Source: Methylorubrum populi (lineage in GTDB: Bacteria > Pseudomonadota > Alphaproteobacteria > Rhizobiales > Beijerinckiaceae). From it: 64,000 nucleotides of DNA. Positions 27,597 through 36,663 of the stretch are shown one piece after another. The notes beneath the pieces are model-generated. The model had not been told where the DNA came from. It made no database searches and saw only the letters and a list, made by a program, of their open reading frames with translations. Where the stretch lies: contig DYYG01000020.1 of the NCBI GenBank assembly GCA_020741775.1, positions 1-64,000 on the forward strand. Reading direction: 5' to 3'. How positions within the stretch are numbered: the first letter of the stretch is position 1; the number at the start of each line of letters is the position of its first letter. A program made the position numbers and the translations under genes.

Positions 27597-28931
27597 ATGG
27601 ACGCGCGCAGCCCTTCGGAAATCGGGTCCTCCGGAGGCGTTTCCGGCACACACGGACGCCGTCGCTCCTCCAAGGCGCCGGTCATTCTCCTTCTGCTCGT
27701 GATCGCTGGTCTGGCCGTGGCCGCCGTCGCCTTCCAGGAGCCGGTGCGGCGCGCCGCCGAGGATGTCGCCGGATTGGTCGGGCGCCTGAGCGGACAGGTC
27801 CCCACGGAGCTGCCTCCCGTCGCCGAGAAGCCCGCGGCCCCGTCGCGCGTGTTCCAGCCGAGCAAGGAGCAGCGCGCCACCTTCGCGATCAGCCCGGTGC
27901 AGACGGTGATGTTCCGGCCGGAGAGCTCTGCGGAGGGACGCATCGCCCTCAATGACGACGACAACGTGCCGGTGGCCTCACCGTATTCGGGCCGCGTGAC
28001 GAAGGTGCTCGTTCGCGCCGGGGACGTCGTGAAGGCGGGCGATCTGCTTCTGACCCTGGAGGCCACCGACATGGTCCAGGCGCAGAACGATTATCAGGCG
28101 GCCCTCAACACCCTGCAGAAGCAGCAGGCGCTGCTGAAGCTCGACCAGACCATCGCCTCGCGGCAACAGGAGCTGTTCGCAGCCCGCGCTGTGGCGCTGA
28201 AGGATTACCAATCCGCTCAAAACGACGTGATCGCCGCCCAGAGCGACCTGAAGACCGCGGAGGCGACCCTCGACGCGGTGAAGAACCGCCTGCGGCTCCT
28301 CGGCAAGTCGGATGCCGAGATCGCCGCCTTCGAGAAGAGCGGTCGCCTCGGCTCGCATGTGGAGATCCGCGCCCCGATCGCCGGCACCATCGTGCAGCGT
28401 AAGGTCGGCGTCGGCCAGTTCGTCTCCTCGTCGAGCGACCCGGCCTTCATCATCGGCGATCTCTCGACGGTCTGGCTGATCGCCAATATCCGTGAGAGCG
28501 AGGTTCCGAAGGTGCATATCGGCCAGACCGTCGAGGCGCGGGTGGCCGGCTTCGGTGACCGGGTGTTCCAGGCCAAGATCGACTACATGGCCGCGAGCCT
28601 CGAAGCGGCCACGCGCCGGCTCGCCGTGCGCAGCGAGATCGAGAACCCGGATCGGGTTCTCAGGCCGGAGATGTTCGCCACCTTCACCATTCTCACCGGC
28701 CCGCCGCAGCCCTCGCCCGCCGTGCCCCTCGCGGCCATCGTCTACGAGGGCGCCGAGGCCCATGTCTGGGTCGCTCGCAGCGACGGTGCCATCGCGGCCC
28801 GGCGGGTCAGGATCGGTCTGGTGAACGGCGAGACGGCGCAGGTTCTCGACGGCCTGCAGGCCGGCGAGGAGGTCGTGACCCGGGGGGCCCTGTTCATCGA
28901 CCGCGCCGCGTCCGGCGATAAGGCGTCCTGA
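27597..28931 (+). CDS. RND efflux periplasmic adaptor, CzcB/CusB type
   Basis: 444 aa. A signal-anchor helix (about 27-47, VILLLLVIAGLAVAAVAF) is followed by barrel-sandwich, alpha-hairpin and beta-barrel domains: VPVASPYSGRVTKVLVRAGDVVKAGDLLL, a long helical hairpin (about 165-230), IRAPIAGTIVQRKVGVGQFV, and VWLIANIRESEVPKV. It bridges the inner-membrane pump and the outer-membrane channel. No Met- or His-rich metal-binding N-terminus is visible, unlike CusB. The start is ATG 27597; a GTG lies directly before it. First gene of a four-gene operon. Confidence 0.9.
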   Translation: MDARSPSEIGSSGGVSGTHGRRRSSKAPVILLLLVIAGLAVAAVAFQEPVRRAAEDVAGLVGRLSGQVPTELPPVAEKPAAPSRVFQPSKEQRATFAISPVQTVMFRPESSAEGRIALNDDDNVPVASPYSGRVTKVLVRAGDVVKAGDLLLTLEATDMVQAQNDYQAALNTLQKQQALLKLDQTIASRQQELFAARAVALKDYQSAQNDVIAAQSDLKTAEATLDAVKNRLRLLGKSDAEIAAFEKSGRLGSHVEIRAPIAGTIVQRKVGVGQFVSSSSDPAFIIGDLSTVWLIANIRESEVPKVHIGQTVEARVAGFGDRVFQAKIDYMAASLEAATRRLAVRSEIENPDRVLRPEMFATFTILTGPPQPSPAVPLAAIVYEGAEAHVWVARSDGAIAARRVRIGLVNGETAQVLDGLQAGEEVVTRGALFIDRAASGDKAS

Positions 28932-28942
28932 GGGCTCGATCG

Positions 28943-31900
28943 ATGAACAGCCTGATCGTCTTCGCCCTGCGCCAGCGCGTGCTGGTGTTCCTGGGCTTCG
29001 TGATGATGCTCGCCCTCGGCTATGCGAGCTACCTGCAGCTCAACATCGAGGCCTATCCCGACCCGGTGCCGCCGCTGGTCGATGTCATCACGCAGAATCC
29101 CGGCCAGTCGGCGGAGGAGATCGAGCGCTACATCACGATTCCCATCGAGGTGCAGCTCGCCGGCATCCCGAACGCGACGGTGGTGCGGACCATCTCGCTG
29201 TTCGGGCTCTCCGACGTGAAGGTCCAGTTCAACTACGAATACACCTACGAGGAGGCGCTGCAGCGCGTCCTCAACCGCCTCTCGCAGCTGCCGCCGCTTC
29301 CGAACGGCGCCCAGCCGCAGATCTCGCCGACGAGCCCTGTCGGTGAGATCATGCGCTACAAGCTCGTCGGGCCGCCGGGCTTCTCCTCGACGGACATGAA
29401 GACGCTGCAGGATTGGGTGCTGCAGCGTCGCTTCAAGGCGATCCCCGGCGTGGTCGATGTCACCGCCTTCGGCGGCAAGGCCAAGGAATACGAGATCGCC
29501 GTCGATCTGAACCGGTTGCAGGGGCTCGGCATGACCCTGGTCCAGCTCGTCACCGCGCTCAACAACGCCTCGATCAATGTCGGCGGCCAGACGCTCAATG
29601 TCGGCGAGCAATCGGCGGTGGTGCGCGGCATCGGCCTGATCCGCGACATGGACGACATCCGCGACACCATGCTGACGCAGGTGAACGGCGTGCCGGTGCT
29701 GGTCCGCGACGTGGCGGAGGTGCGCGTCTCCCACGCGCCGCGGCTCGGCATCGTCGGCCATGACGACGAGCCCGACGTGGTCGAGGGCATCGTGCTGATG
29801 AGCCGCGGCGGCCAGAGCCTGCCGACGCTTCAGCGCGTGGAGGCCGAGATCGAGAAGATCAACAGCTCGACCATCCTGCCGCCGGGAGTGAAGATCGAGC
29901 GCATCTACGACCGTTCGGAGCTGATCCACACCACGACGCACACGGTGATGCACAACCTCGTCTTCGGCGTGGTGCTGGTCTTCGCGGTGCAGTGGCTGTT
30001 TCTCGGCTCGCTGCGCAGCGCCATCATCGTGGCGGCCACGATCCCCTTCGCCCTCGGCTTCGCCATCCTGATCCTGGTGCTGCGGGGCGATTCGGCCAAC
30101 CTCCTGTCCCTCGGCGCGATCGATTTCGGCCTCATCGTCGATGCCACCGTCATCATGGTCGAGAACATCTTCCGCCATCTCGCCGAGCCCGAGCACACAG
30201 AGGGGCAGCTCGCGCCCGGCGGCCTGACCGGCCGGCTCGGGACCATCGCCATCGCCGGCGCCGAGGTGAACCGGGCGATCTTCTTCTCGGCCACCATCAT
30301 CATTGTCGGCTTCCTGCCGCTCTTCACCATGACCGGCGTCGAGGGCCACATCTTCGGCCCGATGGCCAAGACCTATGCCTACGCGCTGGTCGGCGGCCTG
30401 CTGGCGACCTTCACGGTCTCTCCCGCGCTCTCGGCGATCATCCTGCCCAAGCGCGTCGAGGAGCGCGACACGCTGATCGTGCGCCTGCTGCGGTTCGGCC
30501 ACGAGATCATTCTCACATTCGGCCTGCGCAACCGCATCCTCGCCCTCGCCGTGATGCTGGCGATCCTGGTCGTGTCGGGATTGGCCGCCCGCGGCCTCGG
30601 CCTCGAATTCCTGCCGCGGCTGGAGGAGGGCAATCTCTACGTGCGCGGCACCATGCCGGCCTCGATCTCGCTGGAGACCGGCAACGCCTACGTCCAGCGC
30701 CTGCGCAAGATCTTCCAAGAGGTGCCTGAGGTCGTCACCGTGATCTCGCACCAGGGCCGGCCCAATGACGGCACCGATGCCACCGGCTTCTTCAACGTCG
30801 AGATCCTGGCGCCCTTGAAGCCCATCGACCAGTGGCGCAAGGGGCTCGACAAGGAGACGCTGATCCACACCCTGTCCCAGCGTCTCGACGAGGAATTCCC
30901 CGGGATCGAGTTCAACTTCTCGCAATATATCGAGGACAACGTCCAGGAGGCGGCCTCGGGCGTGAAGGGCGAGAACTCCGTCAAGATCTACGGCAACGAC
31001 CTCGCCGAGATCACGAAGACGGCCAATGCCGTGAAGGCGGCGCTGGCGAGCGTGCCCGGCATCACCGATCTGGCCGTGTTCGAATCCCTCGGCCAGCCGA
31101 CGGTCCAGATCGATGTCGACCGCCGCAAGGCCGCCCGCTTCGGCCTCTCGATCAGCGACGTGAACACCACGGTGGCGGCCGCCATCGGCGGTCAGACCGC
31201 GGGCGATCTCTACGAATACGGCGCCGACCGGCATTTCCCGATGCGGGTGCGGCTCGCGCCCCAGTACCGCTCCTCCCTGGAGACGATCCGCAGCATCACC
31301 GTGGGCGCGCCGAACCCGAATGGCGGTGTGGTGCAGGTGCCGCTCTCCGAAATCGCGACGGTCGACCTCGTCTCGGGCGCGGCCTTCATCTACCGCGAGG
31401 GTCAGGAGCGCTACATCCCGGTGAAGTTCTCCGTGCGCGGGCGCGATCTCGGTGGGGCGGTGCTGGAGGCGCAGGCCCGCGTCGCCGAGACGGTGACGCT
31501 GCCCCCCGGCTACCATCTCGAATGGGTCGGTCAGTTCACCAACCTGAAGGAGGCGGTCGCCCGCCTGAGCCTCGTCGTCCCGATCACGCTGCTGCTGATC
31601 GCCCTGCTCCTGTTCGTCAATTTCTCCTCCGTCACCGACATGCTGCTCACCCTGTCGGTGATCCCGATGGCGATGATCGGCGGCATCTTCGCGCTGTTCT
31701 TCACGCAGACGCCGTTCTCGATCTCGGCGGCGATCGGCTTCATCGCGCTGTTCGGAATCTCGACGATGGAGGGCGTGATCCTGCTGGCCTATTACAACCA
31801 GCTCATGGATGAGGGGTGGCAGCGGGCCGAGGCTTTGCGCCATGCCTCGATCGTGCGGATGCGGCCCGTGATGATGACCTGCGTCGCGGCCTGCGTCGGC

Positions 31901-32089
31901 CTCCTGCCGGCGGCGATCTCCACCGGAATCGGCTCGCAGGTGCAGAAGCCCCTGGCCCTGGTGGTGGTCGGCGGCATCCTGCTGGCCCCGAACCTGATCC
32001 TGGTGGTGCTGCCGGTCCTGATTTCGCTGTTTTCCCGGCGCCGGCCGAATCTTTCGGCCACCTCCGCCGCAAGCAAGGCTGCCGCGTGA
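28943..32089 (+). CDS. Heavy-metal RND efflux pump, CzcA family
   Basis: 1048 aa, about 12 membrane helices, two large periplasmic loops. The fourth-helix motif DFGLIVDATVIMVEN has Asp394, Asp400 and Glu407, the proton-relay signature of divalent-cation pumps (Co/Zn/Ni/Cd class) rather than the CusA Cu/Ag class. Start MNSLIVFALRQRVLV is typical. It follows the adaptor by 11 bp, and its TGA overlaps the ATG of the outer-membrane gene (TGATG). Expelled ion is inferred from the motif; expression in response to metals is likely but no regulator gene lies adjacent. Confidence 0.93.
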   Translation: MNSLIVFALRQRVLVFLGFVMMLALGYASYLQLNIEAYPDPVPPLVDVITQNPGQSAEEIERYITIPIEVQLAGIPNATVVRTISLFGLSDVKVQFNYEYTYEEALQRVLNRLSQLPPLPNGAQPQISPTSPVGEIMRYKLVGPPGFSSTDMKTLQDWVLQRRFKAIPGVVDVTAFGGKAKEYEIAVDLNRLQGLGMTLVQLVTALNNASINVGGQTLNVGEQSAVVRGIGLIRDMDDIRDTMLTQVNGVPVLVRDVAEVRVSHAPRLGIVGHDDEPDVVEGIVLMSRGGQSLPTLQRVEAEIEKINSSTILPPGVKIERIYDRSELIHTTTHTVMHNLVFGVVLVFAVQWLFLGSLRSAIIVAATIPFALGFAILILVLRGDSANLLSLGAIDFGLIVDATVIMVENIFRHLAEPEHTEGQLAPGGLTGRLGTIAIAGAEVNRAIFFSATIIIVGFLPLFTMTGVEGHIFGPMAKTYAYALVGGLLATFTVSPALSAIILPKRVEERDTLIVRLLRFGHEIILTFGLRNRILALAVMLAILVVSGLAARGLGLEFLPRLEEGNLYVRGTMPASISLETGNAYVQRLRKIFQEVPEVVTVISHQGRPNDGTDATGFFNVEILAPLKPIDQWRKGLDKETLIHTLSQRLDEEFPGIEFNFSQYIEDNVQEAASGVKGENSVKIYGNDLAEITKTANAVKAALASVPGITDLAVFESLGQPTVQIDVDRRKAARFGLSISDVNTTVAAAIGGQTAGDLYEYGADRHFPMRVRLAPQYRSSLETIRSITVGAPNPNGGVVQVPLSEIATVDLVSGAAFIYREGQERYIPVKFSVRGRDLGGAVLEAQARVAETVTLPPGYHLEWVGQFTNLKEAVARLSLVVPITLLLIALLLFVNFSSVTDMLLTLSVIPMAMIGGIFALFFTQTPFSISAAIGFIALFGISTMEGVILLAYYNQLMDEGWQRAEALRHASIVRMRPVMMTCVAACVGLLPAAISTGIGSQVQKPLALVVVGGILLAPNLILVVLPVLISLFSRRRPNLSATSAASKAAA

Positions 32090-33645
32090 TGTCGATTCGG
32101 GAGCGGGGAATGCGGCGGAGGCCGCAGGGCGTGTGGACCGCGCGGCTCGCCGCCGGCCTGTGTGCGGGTCAGCTCGCCGGCTGCATGGTCGGGCCGGATT
32201 ACCGCCCGCCGGCGGATCCCCCGGTCACCCGTTACACCAAGGAGCCGCTCAAGAACCCGAGCGCGGCCGACCTGATCCGGACGCAACAGGGCGGCTCCGC
32301 CGACCAGAGCTTCGTCGCGGGCGCCGACATTCCGGGCGCGTGGTGGAGGCTGTTCCGGTCCAAGGCGATGAATCGCCTCGTCGAGGAGGCGCTCGCCCAT
32401 AATCCGACCCTGGAGGCGGCGCAGGCCTCCCTGCGCATCGCCCAGCAGAACGTGCTGGCCCAGCGGGGCACGCTCTACCCGACGTTGACAGCCAACCCGC
32501 AGGCGCTCGGGGCGCAGGCGCCGGGGCTCGATCTGCAATCGCCGCTGCAGGATCAGAACCGCTACCTTTACAGCCTGTACACCCCGCAGGTGATCGTCGC
32601 CTTCAACCCGGACGTGTTCGGCGGCAACCGCCGCCAGATCGAGGCCCTGGAGGGCGAGGCCGAGAACCAGCGCTTCCAGCTCGAGGCGGCCTATCTCAGC
32701 CTCACCGCCAATGTCGTCACCGCCGCGATCCAGGAGGCGGCTCTGCGCGCCCAGATCGAGGCGACGAAGCGGGTGATCCAGGCGCAGACCGAGGTGCTGG
32801 AACTCTATAACAAGCAGCTCAAGCTCGGGCAGATCGCCGGCGCCGACGTCGTGCAGCAGCAGGCGGCCCTCTCGCTATCGCAGCAGCAATTACCGCCGCT
32901 GGAGAAGCAGCTCGCCCAGCAGCGCAACCTGCTGACCGCCCTGACGGGACGGCTGCCGAGCGACGAGGTGTCCGAGACCTTCAGCTTGAATGCCCTGCAT
33001 TTGCCGACGCGGCTGCCCGTCAGCCTGCCCTCGCATCTCGTGCAGCAGCGGCCCGACGTGAAGGCGGCCGAATCCCAGGTGCGAACGGCGAGCGCCAATG
33101 TCGGCGTCGCGGTCGCCAACCGGCTGCCGCAGTTCAGCATCACCGCGACGGCGGGCGCCAGCGCAGTGCGGCTCGCCCAACTCGCCAATCCCGGGGCGGC
33201 CTTCTTCACCATCATCGGCCAGGCCACGCAGCCGATCTTCGATGCCGGCACCCTCTACCGGCGCCAGCGCGCCTCCGAGGAGACGCTGAACCAAGCCCAG
33301 GCGCAGTACCGTGCCACGGTGATTGCCGCCTTCCAGAATGTGGCCGACAGCCTGCGGGCGCTTCAGGCCGATGCCAAGGCGGTGGCGGCGGCCTCCGCCG
33401 CCGAGAAGGCGACGGGTGAGAGCCTCAGTCTCGTTCGCAAGCAATACTCGGCCGGTGCCATCAACGCGACGCAGGTGCTGATCGCCCAGCAGAGCTACCT
33501 CTCGGCCCTGGTGACCTCGGCCGGCGCCCGCGCGACCCAGTATGCCGACACGGCCGCCCTGTTCCAGGCTCTCGGTGGCGGCTGGTGGAACCGGACCGAC
33601 GTCGCCCCGCCACCCCCGGAGACCGATCCGGCGAAATTTCTGTGA
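32089..33645 (+). CDS. Outer-membrane efflux lipoprotein, TolC/NodT family
   Basis: 518 aa. The signal peptide ends in a lipobox (AGQLAGC, Cys about residue 28) followed by MVGPDYRPP, the standard NodT-type start. Two repeated coiled-coil/beta regions form the trimeric channel (ALAHNPTLEAAQASLRIAQQNV and the second half with QRPDVKAAESQVRTASANVGVA). ATG overlaps the pump stop by 1 bp. It completes the tripartite efflux complex from cytoplasm or periplasm to outside. Confidence 0.93.
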   Translation: MSIRERGMRRRPQGVWTARLAAGLCAGQLAGCMVGPDYRPPADPPVTRYTKEPLKNPSAADLIRTQQGGSADQSFVAGADIPGAWWRLFRSKAMNRLVEEALAHNPTLEAAQASLRIAQQNVLAQRGTLYPTLTANPQALGAQAPGLDLQSPLQDQNRYLYSLYTPQVIVAFNPDVFGGNRRQIEALEGEAENQRFQLEAAYLSLTANVVTAAIQEAALRAQIEATKRVIQAQTEVLELYNKQLKLGQIAGADVVQQQAALSLSQQQLPPLEKQLAQQRNLLTALTGRLPSDEVSETFSLNALHLPTRLPVSLPSHLVQQRPDVKAAESQVRTASANVGVAVANRLPQFSITATAGASAVRLAQLANPGAAFFTIIGQATQPIFDAGTLYRRQRASEETLNQAQAQYRATVIAAFQNVADSLRALQADAKAVAAASAAEKATGESLSLVRKQYSAGAINATQVLIAQQSYLSALVTSAGARATQYADTAALFQALGGGWWNRTDVAPPPPETDPAKFL

Positions 33646-33663
33646 GGCGGTGACAGCCTGATC

Positions 33664-35112
33664 GTGACATCTCTCGGGAAGCGCCTGCGGCGCTGGCTCT
33701 ATCTCGGCCATCGCTGGCTCGGCATCCTCACCTGCCTGTTCTTCGCCGTGTGGTTCGTCTCCGGCGGCGTGATGATGTATGTCGGCTTCCCGCGCCTGAC
33801 CGAGGCGGAGCGCCGAGCCGCCCTTCCCGCCCTGGCCTGGGATCGGGTGGCGCTCAGCCCGGAGGCGGCGCTCGTCCGGGCCGGTCTCCGCCCCGGAGAG
33901 GTGCAGCGGCTCAGCCTGTCCATGCTCGCCGACCTGCCGGTCTACCGCGTCGTTCCCTGGGACGGGGCGACCCGGACCGTCGCCGCCACGGATGGCCGCG
34001 TGATCGCCGGGCTCGACGCGGCGCAAGCCCTCGCGGTTGCCGCCCCTCATCCCGCAGCCCTGGCGCCGGTCGCCCTCGGCCTGATCGAGCGCGACCAGTG
34101 GACCGTCCATCAGCGCTTCGATCCCGCGCGGCCCTTCCACCGCATTGCCCTCGGTGACGCGGCGGGCACCGAACTCTACGTCGCCCGGGCGACCGGCGAA
34201 ATCGTCCTCGACACCACGCGGCACGAGCGATTCTGGAACTGGTTCGGCGCGATCCCACACTGGATCTACTTCACTCCCCTGAGAGCCCAGCGCGATCTCT
34301 GGCGGGACGTGGTGCTGTGGCTGTCCGGGGTCGCGATCGCGGGGGCGGTAACCGGTCTGACGGTCGGCCTGATCCGGGTGCGGCTGCGGCGGCGCTACGC
34401 GCGGGGGGCCGTCACGCCCTATCGCGGCTGGATGCGATGGCACCATCTCGGCGGCCTGGTCGCCGGCACGGCTTTGCTCACCTTCATCGTCAGCGGCTGG
34501 CTGTCGATGAACCCGAACCGCTGGTTCTCGGCCCAGGGGCCGGACCGCGCGGCGCAGGAACGCTATGCCGGGCCGGCGGATCGCCCCTTCGGCCTCGACC
34601 GCGCGGCCGCCGCCCGATCATGTTCGGATGTCAGGGAAGTCCGTTTCACCCGCCTCGATGGACGGCCCGGCCTCATCCTCGCCTGTGCCGATGGCCGGTC
34701 GCAGATCTGCTGCACGGAGGGAGCGCGTCCCTCCGTCGCCGCGATCACGGCAGCGGCGCGGCGCCTCATGCCCGAGGCACCACCCCCGGAGGTGAGCCTG
34801 ATCGAGCGGGAGGATGCCTATTGGTACGCGCATCATAGCGAGCGCAGCCTGCCCGTCCTCAGACTCGTCTTCGCCGATCCGGCCGCGACATGGTTCCACA
34901 TCGATCCGGCGACGGGCGAGATCCTGGGACGCCTGGATCGCTCCGACCGCCTGTCCCGCTGGCTGTTCAACGGCCTGCACAGCCTGGATTTCGGCATCCT
35001 GATCCGCCACCGGCCGGCCTGGGACGCCGTCGTTCTGCTGCTTTTGCTCGGTGGCCTGCTCGTTTCGGTCTCTGGACTCGTCATCGGCTGGCGCCGGTTG
35101 GTTCGAGGCTGA
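33664..35112 (+). CDS. PepSY-associated transmembrane protein
   Basis: 482 aa. Four to five membrane helices (about 18-40, 220-245, 262-285 and 455-478) flank two periplasmic PepSY-like regions (TELYVARATGEIVLDT and TWFHIDPATGEILGRLDR). Conserved His/Trp residues near helix ends (YLGHRWLGIL, AIPHWIYFTPLR, MRWHHLGGLV, LFNGLHSLDFG) resemble haem- or metal-handling PepSY_TM proteins. GTG start, 18 bp after the efflux channel gene, so it probably belongs to the operon. A Cys-Cys pair (SQICCTEG) is in the periplasmic part. A metal reductase or accessory role is inferred. Confidence 0.85.
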   Translation: MTSLGKRLRRWLYLGHRWLGILTCLFFAVWFVSGGVMMYVGFPRLTEAERRAALPALAWDRVALSPEAALVRAGLRPGEVQRLSLSMLADLPVYRVVPWDGATRTVAATDGRVIAGLDAAQALAVAAPHPAALAPVALGLIERDQWTVHQRFDPARPFHRIALGDAAGTELYVARATGEIVLDTTRHERFWNWFGAIPHWIYFTPLRAQRDLWRDVVLWLSGVAIAGAVTGLTVGLIRVRLRRRYARGAVTPYRGWMRWHHLGGLVAGTALLTFIVSGWLSMNPNRWFSAQGPDRAAQERYAGPADRPFGLDRAAAARSCSDVREVRFTRLDGRPGLILACADGRSQICCTEGARPSVAAITAAARRLMPEAPPPEVSLIEREDAYWYAHHSERSLPVLRLVFADPAATWFHIDPATGEILGRLDRSDRLSRWLFNGLHSLDFGILIRHRPAWDAVVLLLLLGGLLVSVSGLVIGWRRLVRG

Positions 35113-35322
35113 GCGGCACCTTTTTCACAAGGGCGTGTGCCCGCGCAGGCCATGGAAACAAGGGCGTGCGGCGAAGTATTACGAGTCACAAATTCCGGAA
35201 GAATAACGTTTGATAGTGCGTCTGAAATAGTATCGATGTTCTCCCTCCCCGGCGCCGATGCGTATGGTCGCCGCGGAGGAGCCATATTCGGATGAGGCGC
35301 ACGGTTCGACACGACCGCTGCC

Positions 35323-36600
35323 ATGCCTAACGCGTTGAGCTTCACGCCGCCTCGTCTTCAGGAGGCGCGGTGCGAAACGGTCCGGCGCCGGCACGTCTTC
35401 TATATCCCTGGCTACGATCCGGAGGCGCGGAGCCGCTACCGCCTGCTGTTCGTGCGGGAATGGTCCCGCTATGCCAAGCGCTTCCCGGTGGGAAAGCGGG
35501 AGATCTCCCGGGCCGAACTGAGCGAGGACGGGCTGGTTCAGAGCTGGACCGTGAGCGCGCCGGACCGGGGTGAGGGCGCCGAGACCCGTTACGACGTCCT
35601 CCTCTGGGACGACCTCGTCGCCGTCGATTTCGCACGGTCCCGCTTCGTCAGCGTGGCATTCCTCGTGGTCGGCACGCTTCAGACCATCTTGAGCGGCCTG
35701 CTGTTCCGCTTCTACCGGCTGAGCTGGAAATACGGGAACGTCATCCTCTACCCCTTCGTGATGGTGATCCTTCTCACCCTGCTCTCCGTCGCCGTCGGGG
35801 CCCTCGTCCACGCTCATCTGGGGGATGGGTTCGGCCACAGCCTCGGCCTGCCGATCTGGGTCTCCCTGCCGCTCGGCGTCGTCGCCGGCTTCGCCTGGAT
35901 CAAGGCCATCGAGGCGATCCTGAACCGCATCTTCTTCTGGCAGCTGCTGAACGACTGGGTCTTCAATTGGCAGCACGGCCGCGGGGCGCGGCTCGATTAT
36001 GAACGGCGCCTCGATGCCTTCGCCGACCACATCCTCTCCGCCCTCGCCGCCAGGAACGCGGCGGGAGACGTCGTCGACGAGGTCATGATCGTCGGCCATT
36101 CCTCGGGCGGCCTGACGGCCGCCGAGGTCACGGCCCGCCTGCTCGCCAAGGATGCGGAGATCGGGCGATCCGGTCCGGTCCTATCCCTGGTGACACTCGG
36201 ATCGGGCTTGCCGCTCGTGGCGATTCAACCCTCGGCCACCCGCCTGCGGGCGGAGATCGCCCGCTTGGTCACGGACCGGCGCGTCGTCTGGTGCGATTTC
36301 CATGCGCCGCAGGACTGGATGAATTTTCCGGGCTTCAACCCGTCCGACGAGCTCGATCTCGACCTGAACGGGCAGCCCGTCGCCAATCCCCTGGTGCGGT
36401 CGGCGCGGTTTCGCGACCTGCTCAGCCCGGACACGTACCGGCGGGTGCGGTTCCGCCCGTTCCGCATGCACTTCCAGTTCCTCCTCGCGAACGAGCGACC
36501 CGGTGCCTACGACTTCTTCGCGATGATCCTGGGGCCGCAGCCCCTGCGGCAGCGGGTGCTCGCCCCCGCCGCCGATCTCGAGCCTGCCCTTCCGCTCTGA
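35323..36600 (+). CDS. Predicted membrane alpha/beta hydrolase (lipase-like)
   Basis: 425 aa. A short N-terminal soluble part with HVFYIPGYDPEARSRYR is followed by two or three central membrane segments (about 107-125, 138-162 and 170-195) and a C-terminal hydrolase half in which MIVGHSSGGLTAAEV provides the nucleophile elbow (Ser in GHSSG). DFHAPQDWMNFPGF lies near where the acid residue would be. It resembles uncharacterised proteins of rhizobia and Methylobacterium. The substrate is unknown, although its position before a glycosyltransferase suggests envelope lipid or polysaccharide work. No strong Shine-Dalgarno precedes the ATG. Confidence 0.78.
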   Translation: MPNALSFTPPRLQEARCETVRRRHVFYIPGYDPEARSRYRLLFVREWSRYAKRFPVGKREISRAELSEDGLVQSWTVSAPDRGEGAETRYDVLLWDDLVAVDFARSRFVSVAFLVVGTLQTILSGLLFRFYRLSWKYGNVILYPFVMVILLTLLSVAVGALVHAHLGDGFGHSLGLPIWVSLPLGVVAGFAWIKAIEAILNRIFFWQLLNDWVFNWQHGRGARLDYERRLDAFADHILSALAARNAAGDVVDEVMIVGHSSGGLTAAEVTARLLAKDAEIGRSGPVLSLVTLGSGLPLVAIQPSATRLRAEIARLVTDRRVVWCDFHAPQDWMNFPGFNPSDELDLDLNGQPVANPLVRSARFRDLLSPDTYRRVRFRPFRMHFQFLLANERPGAYDFFAMILGPQPLRQRVLAPAADLEPALPL

Positions 36601-36663
36601 TCCGGTGCCGCCGGATGCCTGCCCCGTCACGCGCACGACGAGCGCAAGCCGACACAGGGATCG

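Noticed and set aside
28742..31843. A 1033-codon open frame on the minus strand
   Set aside because: It is antisense to the CzcA-type pump, has a shadow-like composition (excess Asp, His, Arg and Gln) and no recognisable domain.
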